A stretch of 64,000 nucleotides of DNA from Hydra vulgaris (GCF_038396675.1 NC_088926.1:16347501-16411500); one strand, 5' to 3'. Shown: positions 11,285-23,940, counted from the first letter of the stretch. Made by a program: numbers and translations. The notes: generated by a model not told the origin, from the sequence alone.

Positions 11285-12950
11285 AACTTTCAACATTATA
11301 AACATTTCGGCACTTTTTTTACCCATTAAGTCGATGACTTGATCCGGTGTAATGTCTGCCAACAATTCACTTTCCAGATCATCAAAAACAATAATTCCAA
11401 GTTCTCCTGTGTTAAACACAACTTTTTAAACGTGTTTTTATAATTTTAAGTTTCGAAAACGATCGTCCACACGATACTTGAGTAAGAAGAATAATAAAAA
11501 GAAACTTGTATACTTCAATTAACTTATTATACTCTAAAGAATACATTTTGAATGCATAAACAACTTTGTTAGGCATATTAAACATGAGTTTATAATTATA
11601 AATTCTGAGTTTTATTGTAAATTGCGTCGGTTTTGGTATACATCGTATACATCTCTAATACCAGCTTTGGATATTTGAGGTCAGAATTTCATAATCGATA
11701 ATAATTGTTCTCCTAGCTTATGTTTATCAACATGAGGTAAAAGTTCACAAATTTTATAAATAGCTTCAGAATGAATTCCATTTTTTGCAATTTCTTCAAA
11801 CTTCTATGAATCAAATTGTTCAAGATCACGATAAAGTTTTTACTGCCCGAAATATACATTCTAAGCAAGCAATATTATTATCCATAACTACGTTAAATGT
11901 TTTGATTTTCCAAACATTTTCGCGAGTATCTCTTATGTTTTGGTTAGTACTTGAATTTTCTCCATAACGCTTTGAAATAGCTTTTCTTCTTGTTTCAGGA
12001 AGTCTTTGATTCTATATTAATGTCTGACTCATTTTCCTAAATTACACTGGATACAAATTCAATGAATATCTTTGCTCTCGCGCTGTCTGGTAAAAAATCT
12101 CATTGATTTTCTTTTAAAGAATTTATTGTTCCATCAATTTTTTTCTATACTTCAATTTAATCTAGACCAGATGTTTGTCATTTATCAGATTGAGCAGTAG
12201 TAAAGTTAAATATTTGCAAAAACATCATTGCTGTTATTACTTTTGTCATAACGGGTAAGTCGACCTAGTAAATTTTGAGCTGTACTTCTTACGCTGTTTG
12301 AAAAATCATTAGCAACAGAAATTTCATAAAGTGAAAATACAATTTGCACATATACAAATTGCTTTCTGTAATCATTTTTGTTTCTTTCATTCCACATATT
12401 GCTACGACCAATTATCTTAATACCATATCATTTTTGGACCGCCATCCAGTTTTACTAATCTTTATCAAATTCTGATTTTCATAAACACTGAGTCTTTTAT
12501 AAAAGTCTTTGAAAAAAATAATTCTTGAAGAAGTCCAAAAAAAGAAATAATTGTATCTGAAGAAGAAGTAGTTTTTTGTAAGATTTAACACATGAGCGTA
12601 GCACCATGTATGAATATGCCTTGGGAGCACTTCCTTGAGTTTTGCTTGAACTCTTTTATATAAGCCATTTATATTGGCAGCACCATCAAAAGCATCTGCT
12701 ACGCAATTATGTAAGTTAATATTCAAAGAATTTAAAGTTAATTTTAATAAATTAAATAAACCCTGCCCTGAAGATGAAATCACGTTATTTAAAGCTACAA
12801 CTCGTTCCACAACTTCAACTATAGACCTGGTGCTTTCAGTTCTGTCACTAATATACTGCAAAACAAATACACATTGATCATGGTAGATATATTCATAGTT
12901 GCATCCATAGTAATTGAATAAATACCAGCTGAATTTACTTCTTCATATAT
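11285..12950 (-). pseudogene. hAT transposase (ZMYM1/TTF-like) remnant
   Basis: The - strand reading starts near 12950 with AGIYSITMDATMNISTMIN (first catalytic Asp region), continues ISDRTESTRSIVEVVE, CVADAFDGAANINGLYKRVQ (second Asp region), HTWCYAHVLNL, KISKTGWRSKNDMVLR, and ends with the hAT dimerisation tail near 11520-11285 (LTQVSCGRSFSKLKIIKTRL, then a Leu-rich segment). This order is that of the hAT proteins related to vertebrate ZMYM1 and TTF-type zinc finger proteins. The N-terminal zinc finger is absent and several stops interrupt the frame, so it is non-functional. Confidence 0.75.
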
Positions 12951-13256
12951 TTTTAATAATAATAATAATATACAGTTAGTTTAAACAATGTTTGTTACAG
13001 TTGTAGGACTTAAAAAAGTAAACAAATTTCCTCTATTCTTTTTTATCGATATCTCGTTATTCCATTAGTAAGCCATTTTTACATAGAGTTTACTGTGTAA
13101 TAATTTCAAAATCCTGTCTTAATATTATTATTTTATTATATATAAGTATATAACATTAATTAGGTTCACCAAATCTAAAATAATTTCAGCATAAATTATT
13201 TTTAATTTATTCAAATAATTACTTTAATAGTTTGTATTACTAAAGAAATTTAATAT

Positions 13257-13335
13257 TCAAGAAATTGAAATGTAATATTCAAGAAATTGAAATGTAATAT
13301 TCAAGAAATTGAACTGTAATATTCAAGAAATTAAA
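13257..13335. repeat. 22-bp tandem repeat, about 3.5 copies
   Basis: The unit AATATTCAAGAAATTGAAATGT recurs in direct tandem within the 5' part of the hAT element. Confidence 0.9.
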
Positions 13336-13747
13336 AAAAAAAACGATCATGAAATGAAATTACTGAACTTAACTGAAACTACAGATGAAACTACTTGGTA
13401 AGGGGCCCATGTCTTATAATTTTTAAGAGGGCCTACCTGGATTTTCCCGGTATCCCGGTGCACCAGTACGCGCCTGGGGAAGAGTTATCTAATCAATTTG
13501 GTACTTCAGATTTATCCCAAACTTCCTTAAGCTCACCAAAAACAAGTTTAAAAATATCTAATTCATGTTTTTTTTTGGTAGGCAATTAAAGCTTGACAAG
13601 TTATCGGGTTCAGGGTGACCAACCAACCAATTTCGGCTATTTTTTCTAAGAATCATTATTAAAATAAAATATTCGTTTCTCTATTAAACTAGTTTTAATG
13701 TTATTTTTAAAATTTTAATTTTGATATTGTGGTTTATCCTCCTCTAG

Positions 13748-13798
13748 CTGATTGCCATATAGAGACCACAAACCAAAACCCGCTTCAACGGACCAAGA
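13748..13798 (+). other. Orphan exon-like segment with strong splice sites
   Basis: A pyrimidine-rich tract ending CCTCCTCTAG precedes 51 bases of unusually balanced composition, followed by a consensus donor GTAAGTGAG at 13799. One frame is open and reads DCHIETTNQNPLQRTK with phases 1/1. I do not recognise the protein. It may be an exon of an unidentified gene or a chance match. Confidence 0.3.
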
Positions 13799-14287
13799 GT
13801 AAGTGAGTTTTTGGAAGAACAAAGTAAATAAGATTGAAAGTTAGAAGTAGTCGAGTTAGAAAAATAGCATAGAGAAAACGGACAGACTGATATATAACAA
13901 CATCTAGAGCAATATTGCACTAGATGTTAGTGTGCTATATAAAGTATTATAAAGCATATATTAATTTTTTTTTTATTCTTTTTTTCTTTATGAAAAATTT
14001 TTTTTTCTCTATAAAATTTGAATTTTTTTTTTTATAAGTCATGAATTTATATACATACATATAGATGTTTATTTCGTAATGCAAACTATTTAATCGCACA
14101 ACGACCTTTAGTGGTCAATGATGCTCAAAAATTTTTTGCATACACTTTCTTTTTATTATTAAGGAACAATTTTTTGTAAAACCTCTAGTCAAAAAATATA
14201 ACTTTATAATACGTTGGCCTCTAGACATTAATTAACTTTTTTGAAAATTTGGCCAAATGTTTATCTGATAAATTTTACTATATGCGT

Positions 14288-14520
14288 TAATGCGGTAGTG
14301 GTGTAGTGGTAGAGCGCTCGCTTCATAAGCGAGAGGTTCCGAGTTTGATCTCCACCACGTCCCAGATATTACCACGCTTTACTTGTTTTTCAGCGCAGCG
14401 GCATTGTTCGTCAAGGTTCGTGTTTCGGAGTTACAAAGTTGGTGAGTTGAACCACAACTAAGTAGCCTCCTCGTCTGTAGTGGCCTTGTCGGCCTTGGGG
14501 AGGTGAATTAACAAAACAAA
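14288..14520 (+). repeat. tRNA-derived SINE copy
   Basis: The head resembles a tRNA: a box A (GTGTAGTGGTAGAGCGC), an anticodon hairpin CTCGCTTCATAAGCGAG with CAT at the anticodon, and a box B-like GAGTTTGATCTCC. The acceptor and T stems do not pair well, so a functional tRNA-Met is unlikely. A unique body of about 150 bases follows and ends in an A-rich tail (ACAAAACAAAAGAAAAC). The body recurs at 21835-22045, which supports a SINE family. Confidence 0.7.
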
Positions 14521-14649
14521 AGAAAACAAAAAATATATATACACCAAAAATTATATATAGTTATTATTTAAGTTATTAAAATTATATATAAAATAAAATC
14601 CAATGCAAATCTACAGATATATAAAAGTTACAAACTTCTATTTGTAAAA

Positions 14650-16556
14650 ATTTGAAAAAAATAATGACTCTAATCTAATTACTAAATATAAAAATGACTC
14701 AAAACATTTATGGAAAATATTTTAAAAAAATACAGGAAAACAGAAAACCTGCTCAAGTATCTTGCCAAAAATGATTAACATAAACAACGTATATATACAT
14801 ACAAATAAGTTAACTAAATGAAATAGCGAATGAATTCAATAAACACTTTACTGATATATGAAGCAAACTTTCTAATAGGAATAATTCTATTGATATTTCC
14901 TTTCATGACTTTTTAAAATCTACCAATAATTCACTTTTTTATCATGATTTATTGCTAGATTTATCAATTTAAGAGTTTGAAAAAGGCTTTAAATCTCTAA
15001 AAAGAAACAAAGCAATCGGCGCGGACTGAATTAATGAAAAAATAATTATAGACTGCTATAAAAACTTGAAAGATATTTTTTTCAAAGTTTTCAAATCATC
15101 TATATAACAAGGGATTTTTACTGATCAACTTAAAATCGCCAAAGTTTATTAGTTTATTAGATTAGTTTATTAGTTTATTAAATTAAGTTTATTAGATTAG
15201 TGAAATATATTAGATATTTCACTAATATTAGTTTATTAGAATAAGTTTATTAGATTAGTGAAATATATTAGATATTTAGTTAATACTTATCGCCCTATCT
15301 CTCCATTATTAAAAAATATAAGGAAAAATTATATATGACTAGACATTCAACTACCTGATTAAAAATAACTTACTATACAAAAATAAATTTGGCTTTAAAA
15401 AAAATACTTCAACTGAACAAGCTATTATTTAGTTTTCACGTGAAGTCTTAAAGTCTTTTGGTAAATTACAATATACACTTGGTGTTTTTTTTATCAATTT
15501 ATCAAAAGCATTTTACTCAGTCAATCACGACATTTTACTTAAAAAACTTGAATTCTACGGAATTAGTGCTACATTGATAAAATGATATAAAAGTTATTCG
15601 GTAAAAAGGAAGCAATTCTTCACCGTGGTGAGGAACTGCTCTCTCTTAGTCTTCAAAATAAAACATTTTTTGAAACAAATTGTGCTGTTCCACAGGGTTC
15701 TACCCTTGGTCCACTCATTTTTTTATTATATAATATTTAATATTATAATAATTTTAGTATAAATAAAGCTTTGGATTTTATGAGTATCTTGTTTGCTGAC
15801 GATACCAATTTATTTTTATCAGACAAAGATATTAATAAACCTTTTTAATTATGAATAAGAGCTTATATAAGTTTCTACCTGGTTTAAATGCAATAAGTTA
15901 AGTATTGACAAAACAAAATGGATTCTTTTCCATTCATCAACAAAAAAACATCTTTTGCCAAACGATTTGCCTAAACTCTTTATTGATGAAGTAGAAATTG
16001 AAAAAGATTCCATTTTCAAGTTCCTTGGTATTTATCTTAATGAAAATCTGTCATGGAAACCTCATTTTGATTATAAATCAACAAAAGTTGCAAAAATTAT
16101 TGGAATTCTACATAAGGCTAGAAATTATTTACATAGGAACAATTTAAAACAACTATACTACTCATTTATTTATAGTTATATAAACTATAAATAATAACAA
16201 TTATATTAACAAAGTCTTTATCACCATCAGAAGCATGTAATGCGCGTAATATATTTTTCAAATCGTTTTTTAAACCATTTGAAACGAATGAATGTTCTAA
16301 ATATTTATTACTTTAACATTTATAATATCTTATGCTTTCCGTTTTGTTGTATGAATAACCCATTCTTACATGTTTTCGATCTATATACCCTTAAAGCAAA
16401 GAGTAAATATAGTTTGTGAAATAATAGCTATATCAACGAGCCTTTTCGTCAATCAAAGTTTAATCATTTTGTATAACTTATCGAGCACCTTACCAAGGAA
16501 TAAAATTGTTCATCCCATTTTTGTATTGTCAATCTCTTTTTTAGTTTTTAAAAGTA
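14650..16556 (+). pseudogene. LINE copy A, reverse transcriptase remnant
   Basis: Segments in order: NEFNKHFTDI, LKRNKAIGADWINEKII, FGFKKNTSTEQAII, FINLSKAFYSVNHDILLKKL, a weakened active-site region near 15790 (LFADDTN in a broken frame), then LPNDLPKLFIDEVE, KFLGIYLNENLSW and NNLKQLYYSFIYSYINY. Many stops and frameshifts. The 3' end is interrupted at 16556 by the pogo-like element and resumes at 18223 (AAGTTAAAGAATAT), where it matches the tail of copy B. Same family as copy B at 18334-19860. Confidence 0.85.
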
Positions 16557-18222
16557 GGGGAGAGGGGGCAAGTTGATACGGGGGCAAATTGATACAAAGC
16601 TAATAAAACAGCTATTACACTAATTGCGCAAATAAGATTTGGTACGGGAAATAGCTTTTTAGTTCCCTAACGTCCAATGTAAACATTTTTTAAGTTCGTT
16701 TTAAAGACTTATAAAATGTTTACAAATATTTTAATATTTGTAAACACTTTATAAGTTCGTAGTGTGCTTATATTGGTATTAAATATAAATTTAAATTACC
16801 AGAAAAAGTAAACATTTTTAATTTTTTATAATTTCAGATGGTGCAAACATATAAAAGAAAAACTACTTTTGGGGCCTCATTGAAAGTCCTTAAACTTGCT
16901 GCCTTGACCCATGGCTTAGATAAAATGACATTACTTCGTTTCTGCAAAAAAGCCAAGGATGGAGTTTCTACATCTGGTTATTCCAAACACAAACTATTAT
17001 TTACTGCTGCAGAGGAGCAAGAAATTGTTAATTATCTGCTAGACGCAGCGAAAATGTTTTTTGGTCTTTCGTCAAAAGAAACAAGAAAGCTTGCATATCA
17101 GTATGCTAAGGGCGGCCAATGCAGCCTCTTGACATTCCCGCTATATGTTGTAATGCATTCAAGCTTGCCATGTCACCTGCTAACATACAGTCAGGCTTCG
17201 AATCTACAGGGACTTTTCCTTTCAATCGTTTTCGGATTGACACTGTCCTGTTTCTGCCCTCGTCTGTTAGTGATAGGCCAGATCCTGCAGTTTCTGGAGG
17301 TGTCAGTTCTGCTTTGAACGTGGAGGAAATTACTACTACTGAAAACAATGGTCATCTTTAAGTAGACGTCACTATAAACTTAGCTTCATTTGAATTTCAA
17401 CCGTCGACATCAAAGTCCAGTAGCTTCCACATCTGCTGGAACTATTTTTTGTGCCAATAGTCAAGCTATAGCCTCGCTCTACGTGGTACGGCCACTTCCT
17501 AAAGCCGGACCACGCAGCCAGAGTAAACGTGGGAGAAAACAGGGCAAAACAGGTATTTTGACCAATACACCAGAAAAACTGACTATTGACCTGGCAGAAC
17601 AAAAGAAAAAGAAAGAAGGAGAACCAAAGTCTCAATCGGTTGCAGCCATATCAAAAAATAAAACTGTAAGGACTTCATTTTCGAATTCAAATGAAAACAT
17701 TGATGATACTTTCTGTCTTGTGTGTGGCGAGCCCTATTCAAATAGTAAATCAAGGGAAACTTGGGTTCAGTGTGTAGACTGTAAATTGTGGGCCCATGAA
17801 GAATGTACAGATGGTACTCCTGCTTTTATTTGTGTAAATTGTTTAGAGTGATTAAAAAAAAACACATCTTTTTTTAGTTTGTTTACTTAATCTTTTGTAT
17901 TTGTTTACTTGTTTACCTATTCTATTGTCTTTGATTACTTAATTAGTTTTTTAAAGCTTCATTTTCAAGTCTTATTAAATGTATCAACTTGCCCCATGGT
18001 GTGTATCAACTTGCCCAAGCATGGGCCAGGTTTATACACAAATCTTTACCTTATTTTTTGTGCTGTATTTATTTTAATTATGTTCTAATCAATAAAATTG
18101 TGGTGCTAAAATGCAGGATACTTAGTGTAACATATACAAGTTATTATTTCCACTCTAAATATAATATTTAGTTTTTAATGTCAGAAATTGTAAAAAGTGT
18201 ATCAACGTGCCCCCTTCTCCCT
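16557..18222 (+). mobile_element. pogo-like DNA transposon inserted in LINE copy A
   Basis: Inverted ends GGGGAGAGGGGGCAAGTTGA (left) and AGGGAGAAGGGGGCACGTTG (right, read inward) are flanked by TA on both sides (16555-16556 and 18223-18224). Removing the element and one TA restores the LINE sequence, which proves the insertion. A second inner copy of the GGGGGCAA.TTGATAC motif follows the left end, and two more lie in the right part near 17982-18016. At 1666 bases it is an internally deleted copy. Confidence 0.92.
16838..17851 (+). pseudogene. pogo-like transposase, HTH and PHD finger kept, catalytic core deleted
   Basis: From ATG 16838 the frame reads MVQTYKRKTTFGASLKVLKL, then HKLLFTAAEEQEIVNYLLDA and GLSSKETRKLAYQYA: the N-terminal helix-turn-helix DNA-binding part of pogo/Tigger proteins. 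Near 17112 it jumps to MQPLDIPAICCNAFKLAMSP and FESTGTFPFNR, which normally lie after the DDE domain; the QPLD and DIPAI parts are themselves joined by a second deletion. After a frame change a tail follows with a PHD-type zinc finger at about 17710-17848: CLVC, then WVQCVDCKLWAHEEC, then CVNCLE (C2..C2..HC..C2). The DDE catalytic triad is absent, so the copy cannot transpose itself but may still encode DNA and chromatin binding parts. Confidence 0.8.
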
Positions 18223-18333
18223 TAAGTTAAAGAATATTATTTTTTAACGGATAATATATTATCTGTATAACGCTATTTTTTCAAGATGGCGATTTCAAGT
18301 TTTACAGACGTGTTTTTGCCCATTATTTATTTA

Positions 18334-19860
18334 AAGTTTTCAAAACATCTATACAACAAGGGGTTTTCCCTTAACCTATTAAAAATTGCGTAAGTTATTC
18401 CGATTTATAAAGACGGAGAAAAATCAAACGTCAATAATTATCGCGCTATTTCTATCCTTCCTACCTGATTTCAAATAATTTACTATATAAAAATCAATTC
18501 GGCTTTAAAAAGAATAGTTCAACTGAACAAGCCATTATTCAGTTTACACGTGAAGTCTCAAAGTCTTTTGCTAAATCACAATATACACATGGTGTTTTTG
18601 TCGATTTATCAAAGGCTTTTAATACAGTCAATCATGATATCTTACTTAAAAAACTTGAGTTCTACGGAATAACTGGTAAATTGATCAAATGGTATAAAAG
18701 CTACTTGTCAAATAGAAAGCAATTCGTCTACCACGTCGAAGAATTGCTTTCTATTGATTTTCAAAATAAAAGATTAATTGAAATAAAATGTGGTGTTCCA
18801 CAGAGTTCTATCCTTGGTCCACTTCTTTTTTTAGTATACATCAACGATCTAAATAAGGCCTCGAACCTTATGAGCATCATGTTTGCAGACAATACCAATT
18901 TATTTATTATATATTAAAAGACATTAACAAACTTTTTTTAAATATGAATAAAGAACTTATAAAAATTTCTATTTGGTTTAAATGCAACAATCTAACCTTA
19001 AATATTGACAAAACAAAGTAGATCCTTTTCCACTCCTCAACAAAAAAACTTTTTTTGCCTAATGATTTACCTAAACTTTATATTGATGAAGTAGAAAAAA
19101 AAAAAGGTTACGTTTTAAAATTCCTAGGTATTTATCTTGACGAAAATATGACATGGAAAACTCATATTGTGAATGTATCAACAAAAGTTGCAAAAAGTAT
19201 TGGAATCCTCTATAAGGCCAGAAATTATTTAAATAAAAATAATTTAAAACAACTATACTACTCATTTATTCATAGCTATATAAACTATGCAAATATTGCC
19301 TGGGGAAGTACAGGTAAAAGTAAATTGCAATGTCTTTACCGCCACCAGAAACATGCAATGCGAATAATATATTTTTTAAATCATTTTTCAAATACAAAAC
19401 CTTTATTCAAAGATATGAATGTATTAAACGTTTTTGAACTTAACGTGCATAATACTTTATGTTTCACGTTTTGTTGTATGAACAACCCTTTATTACATGT
19501 TTTTAAAGATCTATTTACCTTTAAAGTAAAGAATAAATATAGCTTGCGAAAGAAAAACTATTTAAAAGAACTCTTTTGTCAAACAAAGTTTAATCAATTT
19601 TGTATAGATTATCGAGCACCTTATCTCTGGAATAAAATTGTCCAGCCTAATTTTGATTCATCTATCTCTCTTTCTGTTTTTAAAAACAAGTTAAAGAATA
19701 TAATTTTTTCAACAGATAATATATTGAAATATTTTTTAGATATTATTTTAACCATTTATTATTTCAAATGTTTTCGATTGTTATTTTGTCATAAACTACT
19801 TGTATTATTTTATATTATATTTATATTGTAATTTTTATATGGTTCTGGCGACAAGATCGT
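18334..19860 (+). pseudogene. LINE copy B, reverse transcriptase remnant
   Basis: Better preserved than copy A. It starts within the thumb-upstream region (VFKTSIQQG), then FGFKKNSSTEQAIIQFTREV, FVDLSKAFNTVNHDILLKKL, KCGVPQSSILGPLLFLVYIN, and IMFADNTNLF where the second catalytic Asp of FADD is Asn. The last open part, 19055-19831, reads LPNDLPKLYIDEVEKKKGYV, KFLGIYLDENMTW, and the C-terminal segment with YANIAWGSTGKSKLQCLYRH and APYLWNKIV. The 3' tail holds TGGTTCTGGCGACAAGATCG, as in related LINE ends. Stops at about 18467 and 18915 and the Asp-to-Asn change make it inactive. Confidence 0.87.
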
Positions 19861-20083
19861 AATGATCTTCTTCCAGATTCCAAATTTATTTGTTTATATT
19901 ACATGTAAATCACAACATGTAAATAATGTAAACTAATACTAAACAAAACAAAAAAAAGATTTACCCCGTTATGCAAGTAATGTAACCATTTTCAAAAAAT
20001 TGTTGGGAATGAAACATCGTACAAATATACATAAGAATATACTTAAACTTAAAAGATATTATTAAGCTTATTAAAACTCAAAA

Positions 20084-20440
20084 AGTTTAAACGTCTTTAG
20101 ATAAAAATCATAGTTTAAACGTCTTTAGATAAAAATCATAGTTTAAACGTCTTTAGATAAAAATCATAGTTTAAACGTCTTTAGATAAAAATCATAGTTT
20201 AAACGTCTTTAGATAAAAATCATAGTTTAAACGTCTTTAGATAAAAATCATAGTTTAAACGTCTTTAGATAAAAATCATAGTTTAAACGTCTTTAGATAA
20301 AAATCATAGTTTAAACGTCTTTAGATAAAAATCATAGTTTAAACGTCTTTAGATAAAAATCATAGTTTAAACGTCTTTAGATAAAAATCATAGTTTAAAC
20401 GTCTTTAGATAAAAATCATAGTTTAAACGTCTTTAGATAA
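20084..20440. repeat. 28-bp satellite, about 13 identical copies
   Basis: The unit AGTTTAAACGTCTTTAGATAAAAATCAT repeats head to tail; no differences are visible between copies except truncation at the end. No unique spacers are present, so this is not a CRISPR-like array. Each unit contains the palindrome GTTTAAAC. Confidence 0.98.
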
Positions 20441-21120
20441 AATGTAACTGGCATAAAAATTGCATATATTTATTTTTCTAAGATTGCGCATGATCTATGT
20501 TACTAAGTCGTCTAAAAATCACGCATGATTTTTATGCAATCTATACATATCAGTCAAATTGCTCGTGTTTTGAGGGAAAAAAATAAATTATGTCATAAAA
20601 AAATTTTTAATTTAAATACTATTAATTTTGAGAATAATTTATTGATTTTGAAAAAAGTTTTTAATTGAGATTAAGTTTTTAATTCTTTAATTGCCGCCTT
20701 AATAAAGTAAAACCTACCATAATTGTTTATAATGTAAGCTGAAATTAAACCTATCATTTCGAAAAGTAGACAAGTCCAAAACTTTTAGCAGTTACTTTAC
20801 AAATATATATTAAAGGTTTCTGTATAGTTTATGTTTTTTTTTATAATAAGTTCTTTATTTATCAACTCTTTAATTTCTTAAACGCCGCAGACATTTTTGT
20901 AATGAAAATAATTTTTTTTGTTGATTTTGAAAAGTTTTTATAAATGGGCTTGTGTCCTTTTTAAAATGACAGGTTAAATTACTTGTAAATAGACTTTTTG
21001 TTAACAGTTGATGTACTTTATTTACTGAAGAAAAGCATTCCTAAAATATTGGATCATTGAGACATTTATAAAAAAAAAGCTTTGATTTAATTGATATTAT
21101 TATTTAAAGTTTTTGAATCA
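20441..21120. other. AT-rich spacer, nothing recognised
   Basis: No coding or RNA feature supported. A segment near 20460-20540 contains short repeats of CGCATGATTTTTATGCA type. Confidence 0.4.
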
Positions 21121-21235
21121 TGATTTACTTGGGAGATCATAATTTACTCGGGAGATCATGATTTATTTGGGAGATCATGATTTATTTGGGAGATAATGAT
21201 TTACTTGGGAGATCATAATTTACTCGGGAGATTTG
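21121..21235. repeat. 19-bp tandem repeat, about six copies
   Basis: The unit ATGATTTACTTGGGAGATC recurs with small variations (T/C and A/G changes). Confidence 0.92.
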
Positions 21236-21834
21236 AAGTGAAGACATAATAACTCCAATAGCCTTTTTTTTAATATCGGTATTAACGGGTGTTCTTTAAA
21301 AATGTAACAACAATAAAACTTAAAAAAAAAAAAAAAACAATTACAACTATGTGTCTTTAAAAAAATATTATTCTAAGTTTATTATGCTGGAAATATGTGC
21401 AATATAGTTGATAAATTTTTTTTTCTTATAATCCTTTATAACAACCTGCGTTCCATCTTCTATTTATTCAAAGACTTTAAATTCAATCTTTTTTTATTCA
21501 AAGACTAAAAGGAGATTGAATGCAGATCTTAGTTTTCTTTATAAGCCTTTCAAATATCTTTAAAGTTCTTCAATTGGCTTTATCCGTAGATTTGTCTTGA
21601 TTGTCAGATATATCGGTGAATATTCGTTAAAATTTGAATTACGATGTAATCCGAAGTTGAGTTCGGCTTCGACTTCGGTATCGAATTTGAAATAGAAATT
21701 CGGCTTTCAGTCAAACTCAGTAATAATCGCTAAAATTCATTTAACTTTCAGTGAAATTCAAAATTTATTAATATTTTTCAATCAAAAAAGAAAAATAATT
21801 ATTAAGTATTTTACATGTTTCATGTATACCAACA
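21236..21834. other. Spacer with short pseudo-repeats, no gene
   Basis: AT-rich with ATTCAATCTT/AAAGACTAAAAGG-type short repeats near 21470-21520 and a TTCGGCTTCGACTTCGGTAT stretch near 21662. No gene supported. Confidence 0.4.
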
Positions 21835-22045
<211 letters not shown>

Positions 22046-23499
22046 GTTTAGTAAAATAAAAAAAACAGAAAGAAAATATATTAGAAATAGATTTGTATCA
22101 ATAACCGAAAAGCCTTCTTTAAGCACAGTCTATCATCACAATCTTATTTATAGCTTTCAAAAAATCTTAAACGTAAAAATCAGGTGAATATTTAACATAA
22201 TATTCTTTTCGATCTTTTTCCTTTATAAAATTGACAATCCAAATTTTTCAATTAACGTTGTCAATGTTCTTTTGCTAACTTTCGTTTAAAAACGTTACAA
22301 GTTGTAAAGTTAGCATTCTTATTATAGCTGGATTTTTAAATTTTAGATTTTTTTTGGAAGCAAATTATTTTTGTTTTTGTAAGCGTATTTTTTTTGTTTC
22401 GATAAATAAAAATTTACTTTGTTTTATTTCTGCTTTGTCATGTTTTGAAATATGGTTTTAAAAAACGAGCTAAAAAATTATAAACTTGGTTAATAAAATC
22501 CATATTTGTCTTTCATTTAAATTCGGTTTAAAAGTCCAAATTCTCCTTTCAGTTAAATTTGGTAAATGCATACGATCTAAATTTGTCTTTTAAATTCGAG
22601 TTTTAAAAAGTCGATTTCACTGGTCCTAAATAAATTCATTCTAAATTAGGGGCGGATCTAACAATCAATATTTCAGCAAGACCCCTGCCTACAGTACTTT
22701 TTTCTGACCTTCAAATTATAATAACAATGCTGAAAATCTTCACAACGTTGGACTAATTATTTTACCTATGACTTTCCAGAATTGCGTAATTACTTGCTTT
22801 ATCAACTAACAAAAAAACCGTTGTTTCTACATGATTAGAATTTGCTTATTTCGAGACTTTAACCGATATAAGGCGGATGGTATTTTGTTTTATTTCTTCT
22901 TAAATATTTTAACCAGGTCTTTGATACTTTTTCATACTAATAACATTAATTTAATCTAAATGACGATAATCGATACCGGTAAAAATTTTTAACTATTTTT
23001 ATTAATGTTTTTTGTTCGTCTAGTTACTATATGATACCATGAGATTGAATTAATAATAATAGACTTAACACGACATTGAATGCATTTGCTTTATATATAA
23101 TTAAGTAATCTCATTTTGTTGAATAAAGGTTTTGAATGAGTAAGACCATCTGCCAATTTGATAATAATTTGTGTGTTTTTGACGGTTACAAAGAAGTTTC
23201 AATCTATTTTTATCCGTACTTCCCTAGGCATTATTTGCATAACTTAAATAGTTATGGATAAACAAGCAATAAAATTAGGACAAGCACTTTTTTATTTAAA
23301 TAAACTATAGTTTTATATAAAGTTCGAATATTTATAGAAATTTTCGTACAAGTTAAATCAGTGTGATGTTTCCATGTAAAGAAAAACTGTGTAATGCAGT
23401 CTCTTATAATCTCAACTTGATCAATAAAAATTGGACGCAGATTTATGGGCAGATAACTTTTTTTTAAACAAATGGAAAATAATATATTTTATTAATATT
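22046..23499. other. AT-rich intergenic stretch, no gene
   Basis: Only short GC-richer patches are visible, for example GGGGCGGATC near 22649, which resembles small MITE ends elsewhere in the window. No gene supported. Confidence 0.4.
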
Positions 23500-23760
23500 T
23501 ATAGATAACTTGCTCGTTGAGCGCATCTAAACCCAAAAAGGAAATACATCCGGCCAAACAAATATTGAGCATAGTCCATTCTTTACGTGTACTGCACTAT
23601 TGAAGTCTCGGACAATGCATCTATCTTCCTATTTTTTAAGTAGTTTTTCCTCATCCAATTTTACTTGCAATATCTATCTGAGTCTTTCCAAATGATGGCA
23701 TCTCAATGATTTTTCCTTTACTTACGTCCTTCAGAATCATTTTAATCTAAAAGTTATTAG
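23500..23760 (-). pseudogene. Possible Tc1-like transposase fragment
   Basis: On the - strand the sequence reads KGKIIEMPSFGKTQIDIASK IG, which resembles the N-terminal paired-like helix-turn-helix of Tc1/mariner proteins. After stops it reads GCISFLGLDALNEQVI, which could correspond to the region around the second catalytic Asp. The intervening protein is missing, so this would be an internally deleted remnant. Confidence 0.35.
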
Positions 23761-23940
23761 ATTTAATATGATAACAATATAAACTCATGTGTTATATAAA
23801 AAATAGGATAATCAAAACTAATATGAACAGTAAGTTTTCAAAAAGTAGGATTATAGAATAGATAAACTAACTATTTTTATATTTACAATATTAAATTTAC
23901 AATATTTGATTTAAAAATAATGATACAAGTATATTAAACT

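Larger units (their letters stand above)
10915..13476 (-). mobile_element. hAT DNA transposon with terminal repeats and 8-bp target duplication
   Basis: The left end starts CAGGTGCGTACTGGGTGCA; the right end, read inward, starts CAGGCGCGTACTGGTGCA. Flanking 8-mers are GGCAAGAG (10907-10914) and GGGAAGAG (13477-13484), a 7/8 match, as expected for hAT elements, which duplicate 8 bp. The transposase runs on the - strand. The element sits inside an older coding-like repeat. Confidence 0.88.

Noticed and set aside
14288-14360. Functional tRNA-Met (CAT anticodon)
   Set aside because: The anticodon arm is good, but acceptor and T stems do not pair properly and a SINE body and A-rich tail follow.
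17106-17635. Antisense frames on the - strand of the pogo-like element
   Set aside because: They are shadows of the pogo/PHD coding strand.
20084-20440. CRISPR array
   Set aside because: Repeats are contiguous with no unique spacers, and the DNA is eukaryotic.
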